DNA of 64,000 nt. Origin: Atherix ibis (Eukaryota; Arthropoda; Insecta; Diptera; Athericidae). Shown here in pieces: positions 22,380-34,134 of this stretch. Position 1 is the stretch's first letter; the number at the start of each line of letters is the position of its first letter. The DNA lies in the NCBI GenBank assembly GCA_958298945.1, contig OY282607.1:49019020-49083019 (forward strand), written 5' to 3'. A model generated the notes under the pieces. It did no database searches. It was not told where the DNA came from and was given only the letters and a program-made list of their open reading frames with translations. Position numbers and translations under genes: made by a program.

Positions 22380-22700
22380 CCACACAAATCCTTACATAGA
22401 TTCTAATAGTTTACAATCCTATAACCACAATCGCCAATCCTGATTTACGAGATGGAGATTGAAAGTAAATGAACAGAAGAGTACTCATATTACTTTCACC
22501 TATTGCCAAAAGCCACCTACTCCATTTTACCTTAATGGAAACATAACTTCATCTAGATAAGAAACTAACCTGGAATCCACATACTAGACGAAAACGACTT
22601 GAAATTGCGTAGACTACTAGACAACCATTCGAAACTAACCATAAATATTAAACTTTTAATACATGAAGTAATTATAAAAACCTGTTTGGGTTTATGGAAT
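22380..22700 (+). mobile_element. Decayed Jockey-like LINE fragment
   Basis: Frameshifted translation gives WRLKVNEQKSTHITFT, KPPTPFYLNGN, NLESTY, TIKLLIHEVIIKTCLGLWN-like pieces. These correspond to the reverse-transcriptase region after motif C (RWRIKVNE.KS..ITFT....P.P...NG...) and the following KLLLYK..IKP.W.YGI block. A related fragment in opposite orientation lies at 36640-36965. Confidence 0.6.
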
Positions 22701-22864
22701 TAAACTTTACAAGTCAAGAACCTTCGTAAAAATGTTGATGCACCCTTTGATATTTGTCATAATATAAAACATCGTGATTTTAATGTCCACGTTGTTCCCG
22801 ATCTGTGAATTTCTCATTACCAAAAATCCTGTTATCATAATACATCCGTAAAAGAATTTTCTTT

Positions 22865-23870
22865 CTTTTATTAGAGAAGCTTCGCCTGAAAGTGTAGAAC
22901 GATACCATAAAAAAATTCCAAATAAATCGCTATTTGTATAAAAAAAATGTCTATAGCAAATTTTATGAATTTTTGACAAATTTCTTTCAAGAGCTCCCAC
23001 AAAAATTTATCCCGAGATGACATTCTCCTTCCATTCAGGATACTATAAACAAGGAAAGCTTTGCCTTGCGTAATGACATTATTAAATTTTTTTTTTAAAA
23101 AAATTACATTTTCATAGTGAAAAACAAATTTCAAAAGATAAAAACAACAAATTTTATGCAATATTTTCTATAATTTGCCCACAAAAATATATCCTGAAAA
23201 GACATTTTTTTTTAACAGGATAGCATGGATCGGAGAAGCGTTGCCTGAAAGTGCACAACGATGCCATAAATAAAAAATCCGAAAAATTCGCTATTTTCAT
23301 AGTGAAAAACAAATTTTAATGAAAAGTGGCGTCAGTGTAATAATGTTTACCTCCTATTTTCTGAGAAAACTGGTCGCCTGGTGTAAAAATTCGTTTTTTG
23401 TTCATTTTGCTTCAATTTTTGGACAAATTTCTTCTTGCAAAAGCTCCCACAAAAATTTATTCTGAGAGGACATTCTCCTCCCATTCAGGATACTATAAAC
23501 AAGGAAAGCTTCGCTTAAGTTTGCGCAATGATACAATATCATTTAAATTCTTTTAAAAACAAACGGCATTTTCATAGTGAAAAACAAATTTCAAAAGACA
23601 AAAACAACAAATTTTATGCAATATTTTTTATAATTTGCCCACAAAAATTTATTGAAAGGATATTCTTCTTTTGAACAGGATAGCATGGATCGGAGAAGCA
23701 TCGCCTGAAAGTGCACAACGATGCCATAAATAAAAAATCCGAAAAATTCGCTATTTTCATAGTAAAACACAAATTTTAATGAAAAGTGGCTTCAGTGTAA
23801 TAATTTTAGCCTCCTATTTTCTGAAAAAACTGGTCGCCTGGAAAATTCGATTTTCCTGCATTTTTGCTTC
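22865..23870. repeat. Tandem repeat, about 460-bp period with internal sub-repeats
   Basis: TAGCATGGATCGGAGAAGC recurs at 23221 and 23681, and the surrounding sequence repeats with it at a 455-463-bp period. A partial, more diverged unit precedes it at about 22870. Each unit holds two related halves beginning with CCCACAAAAAT(T/A)TAT and including ACAGGATA.CAT or CAGGATACTAT, so it is a dimer of older monomers. It has no coding capacity. Satellite-like sequence or the core of a non-autonomous element are both possible. Confidence 0.85.
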
Positions 23871-23879
23871 AAATTTCGG

Positions 23880-24130
23880 ATTTATCGATTTTTTTTTATT
23901 TTTGAATGTCATCTTTTGAGGGTTGATTTATTTTCTTTATGCGCTCTTTCTTGGCTTTTTCTTGTAGATTTTTTTTGTTATATTTTGGGCAAGGGGGCTT
24001 AGCGAATGTTTTTTTTAATACTTTTTTATGTTTTTCTTTGTTTTTTTTTAATTTTTTTCGTAAAATATATTTTTTTCTATTAAATTTTAGTTTTTTTTAC
24101 ATTTTCTTTTAATTTTTTTTTTCAAGAATA
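23880..24130. other. T-rich low-complexity tract
   Basis: Very T-rich on the + strand, with repeated runs of 6-9 T separated by short words. It abuts the tandem repeat. Confidence 0.6.
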
Positions 24131-24134
24131 TTTT

Positions 24135-25110
24135 TCTATAGCGCCAGGTTAAGAAATGTATCTCTTGGTCGGAGACTATTATGGATGTTAAATGGTTTTG
24201 AAAGAGATTTACCTATTTTCACGCTTGCTTTCACACTAGTCACGGTCAGCTTAGTAAGTCTAATCAATTTTTTTAAGATGCCGAACTCTCTCATGGATGG
24301 ATTGATGGATGGATGTGTAGGCCTTAAGCCTCTCTGGTATGGGCCAATAATTTTTTGGGCGAATGGGGCTCTAACCTGCCTAGTAAAATACCGGGGAATA
24401 TCTTATAGATAGTACTCAGCATCCTAATACTTCTATAATTGCTACACTCTGTGATATCTCATTTTTTGAGTAAGTGACTGATCATGATGGCAGTTTTCGG
24501 GCATTGATTTAGCTCTTGAGTCAACGGACAACTGGTGTCAGTTGTTGGGAGCATGTATTCTTCAGCTAGCGAGACCTCCAACTCGTGTTGTGACTGGTTA
24601 GTGTTTAAGAGTTCATCAAAATATTCTACATATGGCCTTAATATACCCATTTGGTTAAAGATCAGATCACCCTCTTTGCTGTGGAATGGTGAGCATTGAA
24701 ATGTAAATCATCTCATCCTGCTCACAGCTAGGTAAAACTTCCCCGCCTGGTGCAATTGTCTTCTATTTTTAGATTTCGCAGACCCATTCGTTCTCCCAGG
24801 TTTTTTTTTGTCTATGAATCCTCTTCTCTGCTCGACGCAATTCACGATAATTCTCTACGTGCATCCGTAATTTCTAAGAATGCAACATGACTTGGTATGC
24901 AGCATTCTTTTGTACTGTTACTCGCTTGCAATCATTGTCCAACCAGTTGCTCCAACTCTTCTCTTTGCGGCTGGGGCCTAGTATATTTTCGGCCATACCA
25001 ATAATAGTACCCTTTATGTCTTTTCATGCCATTTCAATATCTGTTGCGTCATATGTACGTTCATATTTAAAAAAAGTTTCTATTCTCAAACATAATAATT
25101 TTTCTAGAAT
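24135..25110 (-). mobile_element. Decayed LINE, reverse-transcriptase N-terminal region
   Basis: The minus-strand reading runs from about 25050 (ISMAENILGPSRKEKSWSNW-like, then NDCKRVTVQKNAAYQVML, VENYRELRRAEKRIHRQKK) into LNQCPKTAIMISHLLKK. After one stop come ITECSNYRSIRMLSTIYKIF, PGILLGRLEP, IGPYQ and a broken end. The order linker, CP.TW..A.IIPL.KKGDKTECSNYRGISLLST.YKI and LLGRL is the standard non-LTR reverse-transcriptase finger region. Motifs A-C are missing. Confidence 0.65.
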
Positions 25111-26017
25111 ATTGTTTTTTCTTACCAAATTTATCTTTTGATACAATTCTGCTCCAAAAATTTGTAGGTATTTGTAGGTACCATTCGTCGAGTATTGCAT
25201 AAATTTTTCGATTCATTCGATTATTTTTCTTTTACATTTAAAACTGCTCCTTTCAAAACACAATCTCATCAACTGTTCGAACCTTCTTTTCAAAATACAA
25301 TATAAAAAAATTCTGATGTATTAAATCTGGATCATATTTTAATATCAAAAGTGTCAAAATATTCAATTTTCATTAGATATAATTCTGAGTAAAATAAAAA
25401 AATGTCTCTATGATGACATTACCATCCCTTAATTAATTATTAAAAAGAGGTTCGAAAATAACGTATACTGAATTTATCAATAATATTCCTTATACCAAAT
25501 CTTTCCATAATGGGAAATATTAGATTTTTTTTTAATTTATTGTAACGATATTTTATAAATAAATTTTGTTAATTGAGAGATGGACATATTAAAAAAAGGG
25601 AAAAACATTATTTTTAAATTCAGAAGCAAGTCACATCACAATTATCATATCACGTGATTAAATAGTCAATGTGACACACCCCTTAAGTTTATGTGATGCA
25701 ATTCCAAAGTTGATCTGTCATCTGCAAATATGAGTAAGTGAATTGTCTTGATTATAATTTTTTCAGTCATTTTTTTATCATTCCCTATTCTGCAGATTGG
25801 TTATGGAGGTTTTTATATCATCAAATTAAAAATCTGAATTATTTGGCAATTTGGATAAAAAAAAATTGTCAATATTTGCTGTTCTAAAAATACGGATTCA
25901 AATGAAAAATTAGTTGACTTTACATTTTTTGTAAAAGCTTGTTTTACTATTAAATAAAATTATACAAATAATTGTAATTGCATCTAACTGAGTTTTATTT
26001 GTTTTGATTTATTTCAG
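25111..26017. other. End of Sdc intron, no gene seen
   Basis: AT-rich. The intron closes with the pyrimidine-rich acceptor GATTTATTTCAG at 26006-26017. Confidence 0.5.
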
Positions 26018-26462
26018 ATACATGACGATCTAGAAAAGGAGCCAGATTATTCTGGATCTGGTTTTGGGCCTGATGATGAAGATTCATCGTCAACTCATCG
26101 CAGCAATACAAACTATCATCCAGGATACACTTCGTCGAAGGGTAGCAGTGGAACAATAAACAATCGTCAAGATCTATCGAATAGAAAGGACACAACACGT
26201 ATCACCGAATTCGATCTCGGATCAGGTGATGATGCTATTGATCATGACAATGACGATGAATACGATATCGATAGCGAAAATCGGGATGATGATATCGATG
26301 ACAACATTCCTAATGAATTAGATATCGATAAAGTCCATTCTCCAAAACCAGAGAATACTGAACACGAAGAAACTAATGAGGAAGATAACGATTTTGTTTA
26401 TACCGACACTAATGAAAATCTTCCTCCTGTCGAAAAGGAAACCGATACCGAACACGATAGAT
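26018..26462 (+). CDS. Sdc: Syndecan exon, main acidic ectodomain
   Basis: This exon enters in phase 0 after TTTATTTCAG, encodes 148 codons and leaves one base over (phase 1). It begins IHDDLEKEPDYSGSGFGPDD: the SGSGF surrounded by acids is the classical heparan-sulfate attachment cluster. FDLGSGDDAIDHDNDDE supplies another candidate. The remainder is strongly acidic (Asp/Glu runs), Ser/Thr-rich and predicted unstructured, as expected of a syndecan ectodomain, and contains no cysteine. The donor read here is AGAT|GTCAGT, a weaker GT site. It is supported by the exact frame match to the exon at 51934, forming a Phe codon across the junction. Confidence 0.85.
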
Positions 26463-27117
26463 GTCAGTGCATGGCTTTGTTATTATTTTATTATTATTTT
26501 ATTCATTTTATATTATATTTTATGATGATTTATATGTTTTTAATCGTATTCCGTATTCATAAATATCGCACATTTTTTTTACTTTCGATATCACAATTTA
26601 ATATCATAGTCAAAATTTATTGACGTTTTTCTTTTTTTAGCATATATTATGTTATTGTAGGTTATTTCTTCCCAAATCAATCGAGATTATTTTTACTCAA
26701 TTTCTTTTATTATTTCAAAAGTTTTTTTGTAAATTTTCGTAATGATAGTTTTCGTTAATATTAAAACCTTCCCAAGATGAAAAAAATGGGAGCATTTTGA
26801 GCGGAAATTGCATGCGCGCTAGTTATCAGTCCGTACTCGATTATTAATCTCAAAAAATTTATTTTCTCATATAAGGACTATAATAGGATCCGATTTTTTT
26901 TTTAAAATTGAATGTTATATAATCGCTGTTAGTTTGTTTTTCATAACTATTTTTAAAAATGATTTAATCGAATGTTCTCTTATTGTTTATTTTGCTCAAT
27001 TTCAATTAAAAATTATTGTCAATTTTATAAGCGAAAAAAGATTTTTGTTCTTTATATTAAGGACTTTTTGGATTTTTCATCATATATCATATTTGTATGC
27101 AAGGAAATGTATTCATA
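26463..27117. other. Start of 25.5-kb Sdc intron, no gene seen
   Basis: Begins GTCAGTGC. AT-rich, nothing recognised before mariner C3. Confidence 0.45.
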
Positions 27118-28040
27118 TACGAGGTCTGTTCAAAAAGTATCGCGAATTTTGAATTTCCGCGGGTTACGAATATTCAATTGACGATTTTTTGTGGCGTTAT
27201 GTTGGTACTCAAGTCTCTCACTTATGCCGACAAGTTCGACCATTTTGAATGTTCAGTTAATTTTTGACAACTGCTTTGCTTGCACGTGTTTTGGCTCGTC
27301 TCCGATTCTTGCTAAGGAGCTGTTGGACTTTGTCCGCGACGACCCAAATTTTCTCCAGAGGGTGCACGTGTTTTGGCTCGTCTTAACATTGCCAAGGAGC
27401 TGTTGGACTCTGTCCGCGATGATCCAAATTTGCTCCAGAGGCTCATAACTCGTGACGAATCATGGGTTTATGGTTATGACGTGGAAACCAAAGCTTAATC
27501 ATCCCAATGGAAGCTGACGCACGAGCCAAGACCGAAAAAAGCGCCAAGTTCGGTCGAATGTGAAGGTTTTGCTTACAGCTTTCTTCGATTGCAGGGGCGT
27601 GGTGCATCATGTGTTCTTGCCATAGGGTAGAACGGTCAATAAGGAATATACCTACAAGTTATGCGCAAGTTGCGTGAAGCAATCTGCCAGAAACGCCCGG
27701 ATTTGTGGAAGAACAAAAATTAGCTTTTGCCATTTTTGGCCAAAAACAACACATTAATAATACCGCAGTCATCGTATTCCCCAGATCTGTCCCTCTTGTG
27801 ACTTTTCCTTGTTCCCGAAACTGAAGAGCCCCATGAAAGGACGACGCTACGCTACGATTGCGGAGATAAAAACGGCATGGAAAGAGGAGCTGAACAAGAT
27901 CACAAAATTGATTTTTTTGAAAATGCACAAGTGTATAATATCTGGTGGGGATTACGTTGAAGAGGATAATATCATGAATAAATAAATAATTTTTGAAAAA
28001 AAAACACAAAATTTGCGATACTTTTTGAACAGACCTCGTA
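27118..28040 (+). mobile_element. Mariner family C, copy C3
   Basis: Both ends are intact: TA + CGAGGTCTGTTCAAAAAG, and CTTTTTGAACAGACCTCG + TA at 28039-28040. At 923 bp it is internally deleted. It shares the tandem duplication with C2 (GTGTTTTGGCTCGTCT followed by AAGGAGCTGTTGGACT, twice, at 27287-27440) and the same missing DNA-binding region. Confidence 0.92.
27287..27960 (+). pseudogene. Mariner C3 transposase catalytic remnant
   Basis: The + strand pieces, in several frames, include KELLDFVRDDPNFLQRV, the duplicated ELLDSVRDDPNLLQRLI, TRDESWVYGYDVETKA (first Asp), VKVLLTAFFDCRGVVHH, YKLCASCVKQSARNAR and KLKSPMKGRRYATI. The second Asp block is lost in a deletion after FLAKNN. Many frameshifts are present. 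Confidence 0.8.
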
Positions 28041-29426
28041 TATATATTTTTTTGTTTTGTTTTTAAATGTTTATTAGCAATATTTGAAACGTGTCGCATT
28101 TTTTTCTATTTTGTTATCATTATAAATATACTTTTTTCTAAGGATGCTAGTTATAACAATATTATTGTTTTTATTCTATCAAACTTATTTTTTTATGATT
28201 ATTTTCTTAATTAGAATTCGGCTCACGTATATTACGGTACGTACTACATCGCATTATCATAAATTTTTCAACTTGGAAGCAATTTGCATATAAATCCTTA
28301 GTGCGTGTTATGTTTTTAGGTTCTATAAGGATAGAGAAAAAGAAATTCGATTTTTCGCCTTTTTTTTGTTTGTTCTTCCTTTTCGAAAACTTTATAAGAA
28401 AAAGTTAAATAGGTTGGCCAGAATATAGTTGAAATACCTGTTGTAAATCCATTCGTATTAAAAATTCATCATAGCCAGAAAATAAAATTTACATTTTTAT
28501 TTAGTTTCGATTTGCTTGCTTTTATATACTTGCAATGTTATATAATATTTCGAAAACTAATATGTTGGATTTGAAAATTTTATTGTTAAAGTAATAAATT
28601 TAATTGGTTAGTAACATGCATCCCAATGATCATGTAAAAGAATTAATATAAATATATTATGTAGCCTTCTTTTCTGGTAAAACTTATATAATATTAAAAA
28701 TATAAAATTTTCTGGGTAATTCAATTTTTCTGTTCAAACAATATTGACTGTTAATTCTCTGGTTCCTCAGATAAAACTTTAAAAGATAAAAATAGACAGC
28801 TTTACATACAATATTTAATAATAGAAAAGTTTTCCTGGAACATAATACTTTACTGATAATAGAATTGGGAAAAATAACTATTTAGCTTCCTTCACCGATG
28901 GATAATCGTTATTCATCAGCCTTAAAAAGATAAAATGCTATTGTACTATATCTACTAAACATAATAATCAGTGTTGATCTAAAGAATTGGCAAAAGATAT
29001 GTCATCCCTTTTTTCAATCTCTTGGGTAGATTTCTAATTAAAAATAGCAATTCACTTAAAATGATAATAGACATAGAATATCCATTATACTCTTAATGAT
29101 ATTATTCTACAAATTTTATGATAATTTGAATTAGAAAATTCGGAGAAACCTATCTGGAAAAACAAAATGTTTTCTACGTTGAAATTGGAATTTTTTTTTT
29201 GGTATTCAAATTATAAATAGGAGCAAATATATATTTATGTATTATATATTAAACAAAAGTATCGGATATAGTCAGGTGTATGTGCTATTATATTTTTCTC
29301 TCTAATATTTCCTAATTCAATAAATTTTTATAGGTTTCCAATGAGTTTTGTTTATATCATCGAGAATAATTATTGATCTAATTTCATTTTCTCAGAAACT
29401 GAAAATATTTTATATATAACTACACA
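28041..29426. other. Intron, no gene seen
   Basis: AT-rich sequence without recognisable termini or domains. Confidence 0.45.
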
Positions 29427-30683
29427 TATTGGCTTATCCGGGAAAATAATTTTTTATAAAAATGAAAGACGATTTTCTTAAAGTAAATTAATATTTTATT
29501 CAATTAAATGATGTCCAGTCTGATCCAATATTCTTTGTCATCTTTCTGGCAGTAGCATGATTCCACGCTTATAATATTTTTGTTCTTTGCTGGAAAACAA
29601 AGTGATTTTTGACCTGCTCATTTGAATTAAACGTTTCACCATCTAAAAAACTTTCTAGAGACCGGAACAAATGATAATTGAAAGTTGCTAGGTCTGGAGA
29701 GTATGGTGGGTGTAGCAGTATATCCCATCCAAGCTCTAAAAGCTTTTGCCGAGTGGTCAAACTTGTATGTGGTTTCGCATTATCCTGTTGGAACACTATA
29801 CCTTTCCTATTAACCAATTCTGACCTTTTTTCTTTAAGTGAATCATTCAATTTGTCCAACTGATGACAATACACTTCAGAATTGATCGTTGTGTTGCTCG
29901 GTAGAAACTCAAAATAAACGATTCCTTTGAAATCCCACCAAACAGATAGCATAACCTTTTTTTGATGAATATTGGCTTTCGAAGTGCTTTGAGCCGGTTC
30001 ATCTTTTCTACTCCAGGATCTTTTGCGCTTAACATTGTTGTAGACAACCCATTTCATGTCACCAATGATGATACGCTTCAAAAATGGATCATTTTCTTGG
30101 CGTTTGAGAAGCAAATCACAAACTTTTTTCCGTAAGAAGATGGGGAACCCATATGTCGAGTTTTGAGATTAAACCTAGCTGTTCCAAATAATCATGAATG
30201 GTCGAATTCGATAAATTTAATCTCTCAGCGATCTCACGAGTTGTTATTCGCCGGTTTGTATCAATTAATGTCTTTAATGTGTCTTCAACAGCTTCAACGG
30301 GTCTTCAAGAACGTGGTGCATCTTCGAGATAAAAATTGCCGAATCGAAATTTTGCAAACCAGTTTTGACACTATCGCTCAGTTAACACATCTATTCCATA
30401 CACATCGGATAATTTTTTTCTTGCTTGAACAGCATTTTTATCTTTTCTATAGTAAAAAAGTAAAATATTCCGAAAATGCAGTTTTTCACTTTCCATATTT
30501 AAAATGTTATCAACCAAAAACTACTCTGCAGAATCAATCGAATTTTATCACAAGCAAGCTTTGTTATGTCAGCTGTCACAATACATATGATTATGCGGTT
30601 TAAGTGTGAAGTTGGTTGTGAAAAAAACACAATTTATGTCCTCTGTTAAGAAAAAACGAAATTACTTTCCAAACAACCCAATA
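29427..30683 (-). mobile_element. Mariner family D, copy D2
   Basis: Right end TTACTTTCCAAACAACCCAA + TA matches the family terminal repeat. The left end is diverged but recognisable (TA + TTGGCTTATCCGGGAAAATAA). 1,257 bp, near full length, minus strand. Confidence 0.88.
29569..30440 (-). pseudogene. Mariner D2 transposase, decayed
   Basis: The longest frame (29569-30114) encodes the catalytic domain: IIGDMKWVVYNN (first Asp), VMLSVWWDFKGIVYFEFLP, TTINSEVYCHQLDKL, VFQQDNAKPHTSL (second Asp), ELGWDILLHPPYSPDLATFNYHLF. The third catalytic residue, normally Asp in APSDYHLF, reads Asn here. The N-terminal half (30120-30440) shows helix-turn-helix pieces (NRRITTREIAERLNLSN, WFAKFR) in other frames. 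The C terminus is frameshifted near 29580-29600. DD34D spacing is otherwise kept; an irritans/mauritiana-like relationship is possible but not tested. Confidence 0.85.
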
Positions 30684-30938
30684 ACAAACAAATTTATTTT
30701 CGGTGGTCTTTAATTAACTGGCCCCAAAGACTTGATGCCCTATAGTGTTTGGATTGACGTAAAATTGAACATTTCTAAAAGATCCACCCCAACTAGTTGT
30801 GGACAGCAGTTTTTTTGCAGAAATTTATTTTTCTTTGAAATAATTAAAAAATTATTAACATCAATTTAAAAAAAAAATCTAGTCAACTATATATGTATGT
30901 GTATGTACTGGTATGATGATTAGAATTTCTATTATTTA

Positions 30939-32055
30939 TACGAAGGTCGTTCAATAAGTCCTTAGAAAAAGATGAAAAAAAACTTTTTTTTTTTTAAAAA
31001 AAATTTTATTTTTCAACATAATCTCCTTTTAGCTCTATACACTTTTCCAAAATTTTTATCCCGTCCAAAAAATAGGATTTCGGAAGTTCTGCAAAATACT
31101 CATCCGTTTGAGCAATGACGTCCTCGTTGGAAGTGAACCGTCGTCCGCTAAACCATTTCTTCAGATTGGGGAAAAGAAAATAGTCACTCGGGGCCAAATC
31201 TGGTGAATAAGCGGGATGCTGCAACAATTCCATTCTCAATTCCACAATTTTGGCCATGGAAACAGCGCAGGTGTGCACACGCGCATTGTCCTGATGCAAG
31301 ATGATTTTTTTTATTCATCAGATGGGGGCGTTTCTCTTTGATTTCCTCGCTCAACCGTTGCAATAACGACGCGTAATACGCTCCTGTTATTGTTTTTCCT
31401 TTTTCCAAGTAGTCGATAAAAATGATGCCCTGCGAATCCCAAAAGACCGTGGCCATCACCTTGGCGGCTGATGGCACAGTTTTTGCCTTCTTCGGAGCCC
31501 GTTCACCCTTGAAAATCCACTGTGATGACTGTCTCTTCGTTTCTGGAGTGTAGTAGTGTATACAGGTTTCGTCCACAGTGACATATCGACGGAGGAATTC
31601 GGCAGGATTGCGATGAAAGAGTGCCAACATAGCCTCAGAGTCCACTACACGATTGCGCTTATTCTCCTCTTAGAGCAAACGCGGCACCCATCTTGCCGAA
31701 ATTTTTTTCACAGACAATTTTTCATGCAAAATTGAAGCGACTCTACCTTGTGATATGCCCGTGGCCTCAACTAATTCGCGCACTTTAATTCGCCGATCGT
31801 TCAAAATCAGATCGTGGATTTTGTCGATGATTTCAGGAGTAGACACCTCAACTGGGCGTCCTGATCGATGTTCATCTTTTGTGGATGAACGGCCACGTTT
31901 AAATTCATTCACCCAATTGTAAACCGTCTCAAACACAGGTGCAGATGTGCCATGAACTTTCCTGTTGATAATGCTACTTACAAAAAAAAAATCTTTACCG
32001 ACACTACGAGCGCAATTTCTCGGATTTTCTAAGGACTTATTGAACGACCCTCGTA
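30939..32055 (-). mobile_element. Mariner family A, copy A2
   Basis: TA + CGAAGGTCGTTCAATAAGTC at the left and GACTTATTGAACGACCCTCG + TA at the right. 1,117 bp. Relative to A3, the end of the leader and the first 30 or so codons are deleted (junction near 31960). Confidence 0.92.
31006..31960 (-). pseudogene. Mariner A2 transposase, start codon deleted
   Basis: Retains VYNWVNEFKRGRSSTKDEHRSGRP, the second helix-turn-helix (RIKVRELVEATGISQGRVAS), WVPRLL, VDETCIHYY (first Asp), HQDNARVH (second Asp) and PSDYFLF (third Asp, spacing 34). A Ser codon is TAA at about 31673, and a frameshift lies in the Lys-rich run near 31310. The C terminus ends GDYVEK at 31006. Confidence 0.88.
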
Positions 32056-32971
32056 CCTAGATAGATCCTTTTGACTTACTCTCATAATATAAAAGAATTT
32101 ATAAAAATATATTTTGCATTTCGCATATAAAAAGAATCCAGTTATTATTGATAGGTTTAGTCAAGAAAAAAAACCCTTTAAAAAATTACGATTTTTCTTG
32201 AAGTTGCCAGAAATAGAATATAACATAAAATGTCCCGAATACAAAGTAATATCAAATTTAACTCAACAACCCTTTCTATATGAATATTCAATCGTTAGGA
32301 CTTCGAGTACCCTTTAGAAATAAGTTAAGTTGAATACGGAATCTTTTTAAAAATTATTGGCGGAAATATTATAGAAATACTATCTGATTTTATTGATATA
32401 TGCACATTGTTCCAATATAGAAAAGAAAATAATTTGTACCCTTCGAATACATTTCATTTTACAAAAAGTCCTTTGTCAGATCAACTAAACTACAAGCAAC
32501 ATAAAACTATTATACAATTTCTATAGAATGATATTTCAGTATCCACAAAATAGCAATCATTTCTGCCCACTACTTATCATTTCCGCTTAGTCACCATTCA
32601 AAATTCGGGAATGAATCAAATCTACTTGGTATTATCGCCGAATGTTGTAATTCATAAAGCAGAGCTGCGATTAATCAGCAAGAAACTTTTTAGTCCGTTG
32701 TAGATGTTCTTATATGAGTTGTTCACTCGTCACAAGTCGTCACAACATCCTCTCATCAATACACAATTCTCAAATTGTTCTCTATGATTTTTGATTGCAC
32801 AATTCTTATTCGGAGTCATTCGGATGGGTTTTTTTTCTTTAGGACTTTTTCCCCAACTATCATGCCTAGTTAAAATTATTCCGAAAAATTTCATCTTTTA
32901 AATCATAAAACGGGATAGATATTAAAAACCTTTTATTACTCAAACTTTTAAAAAACTACAATATTTGTATT
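32056..32971. other. Intron, no gene seen
   Basis: AT-rich. The only frame over 60 codons has no recognisable domain. Confidence 0.45.
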
Positions 32972-33196
32972 TATTGGGTGTAAGGGAAAGTTCTCTCGTT
33001 TTTTAACACTTCCACTTGTATGCGTTGTCGATTCTTAGCGAGAATCCTGATTCCACTGAAATCGATTTAAACCGTTAGATTACTGTATGATTGATGGTTT
33101 ATATACATTTTTTTCCGTATTTTTGTCAGTTTTTTTAAACTTGTAAAACAATTAACATGTGTGAAGAAAAAGTGCACTTAAGATATTGTATGTTTT

Positions 33197-34130
33197 ATGA
33201 GTTCCAAACAGGGAACAACGCGATGGAGGCAAAAAAAACTTGTGTGGCGATTTTGGAGAAGACGGTGTAACACCTCGGCATGCCAGAGATGGTTTGCGAA
33301 ATTTCGTTCGGGTGATTTTTTTTTGAAAGATGAACCCAGATCAGGAAGGCCATCCGATGTCAATGAGGAAGTGCTACGCAGTATGTCAATGAAGAATTGG
33401 CTTTCAAGTTTGGAATTGATCAGATTACTGCTTTAGAGCACATTAAAAGGATTGGTTTTGTGTCCAAACTCTCTGTTAGGGTGCCACAAGAATTAAGCGA
33501 AACAAATTTAATGGATCGAATTTCAATATATTCTTCAAATCTTGCTCGTCAAAAAAGGGAACCGTTTTTGGACCGCTTGGTGACTGGTGATGAAAATTGG
33601 ATAGTTTATAAACATGTGGTAAGAAAAAGGGCATATGATTACAAAGGGGAGACACCACCGACCACATCCAAAGCTGGCGTGCATCAAAAAAAAGTTATGT
33701 TGTGTTGTTGGTTGGATCGAAGGGGTATTGTCCACTTTGAGTTGGTGAAAGAAAATTATACGGTCGATGCTGATCGATACTGTTCGCAACTTGATGTTTT
33801 GAATAAAGAAATTCAACGTAAACGTGCATATTTGGCAAACAGAAAGGGTGTAATTCTTCACCATGACAACACTAGATCGCACGTGGCATGAAAAATCGTG
33901 CAACAAATTGCAGAGTTGGGTTGGGAAACTATACCTCAGCCAGCATATTCTCGAGATAATGCACCATGTGACTATTATCTGTTCAGATTGCTGCAAAACT
34001 TTCTTGATGGAAATGAATATATAAATTATAAGGGTGTCCAAATGGCAGTGGAAGAATACTTTGCGTCCAAAAAACGAGGACTTCTTTTCCAGGGGGTTGG
34101 GTAAGCTGCCAGAATGTTGGCAAACAGTTC
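33197..34130 (+). pseudogene. Mariner F transposase, frameshifted and interrupted
   Basis: Helix-turn-helix pieces (CQRWFAKFRSGDFFLKDEPRSGRP) are followed by a deletion near 33385 and a frame change. Then come RIGFVSKLSVRVPQELSE, VTGDENWIVYKHV (first Asp), VMLCCWLDRRGIVHFELV, VDADRYCSQLDVL, ILHHDNTRSHVA (second Asp), a stop, QQIAELGWETIPQPAYSRDNAPCDYYLF (third Asp) and LPECWQTVL. The last codons lie beyond mariner E, at about 35265-35300. Confidence 0.85.
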
Positions 34131-34134
34131 TAAC

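Noticed and set aside
22865..23870. CRISPR-like array
   Set aside because: Repeat units are about 460 bp and adjacent; there are no short direct repeats with unique spacers, and the genome is eukaryotic.
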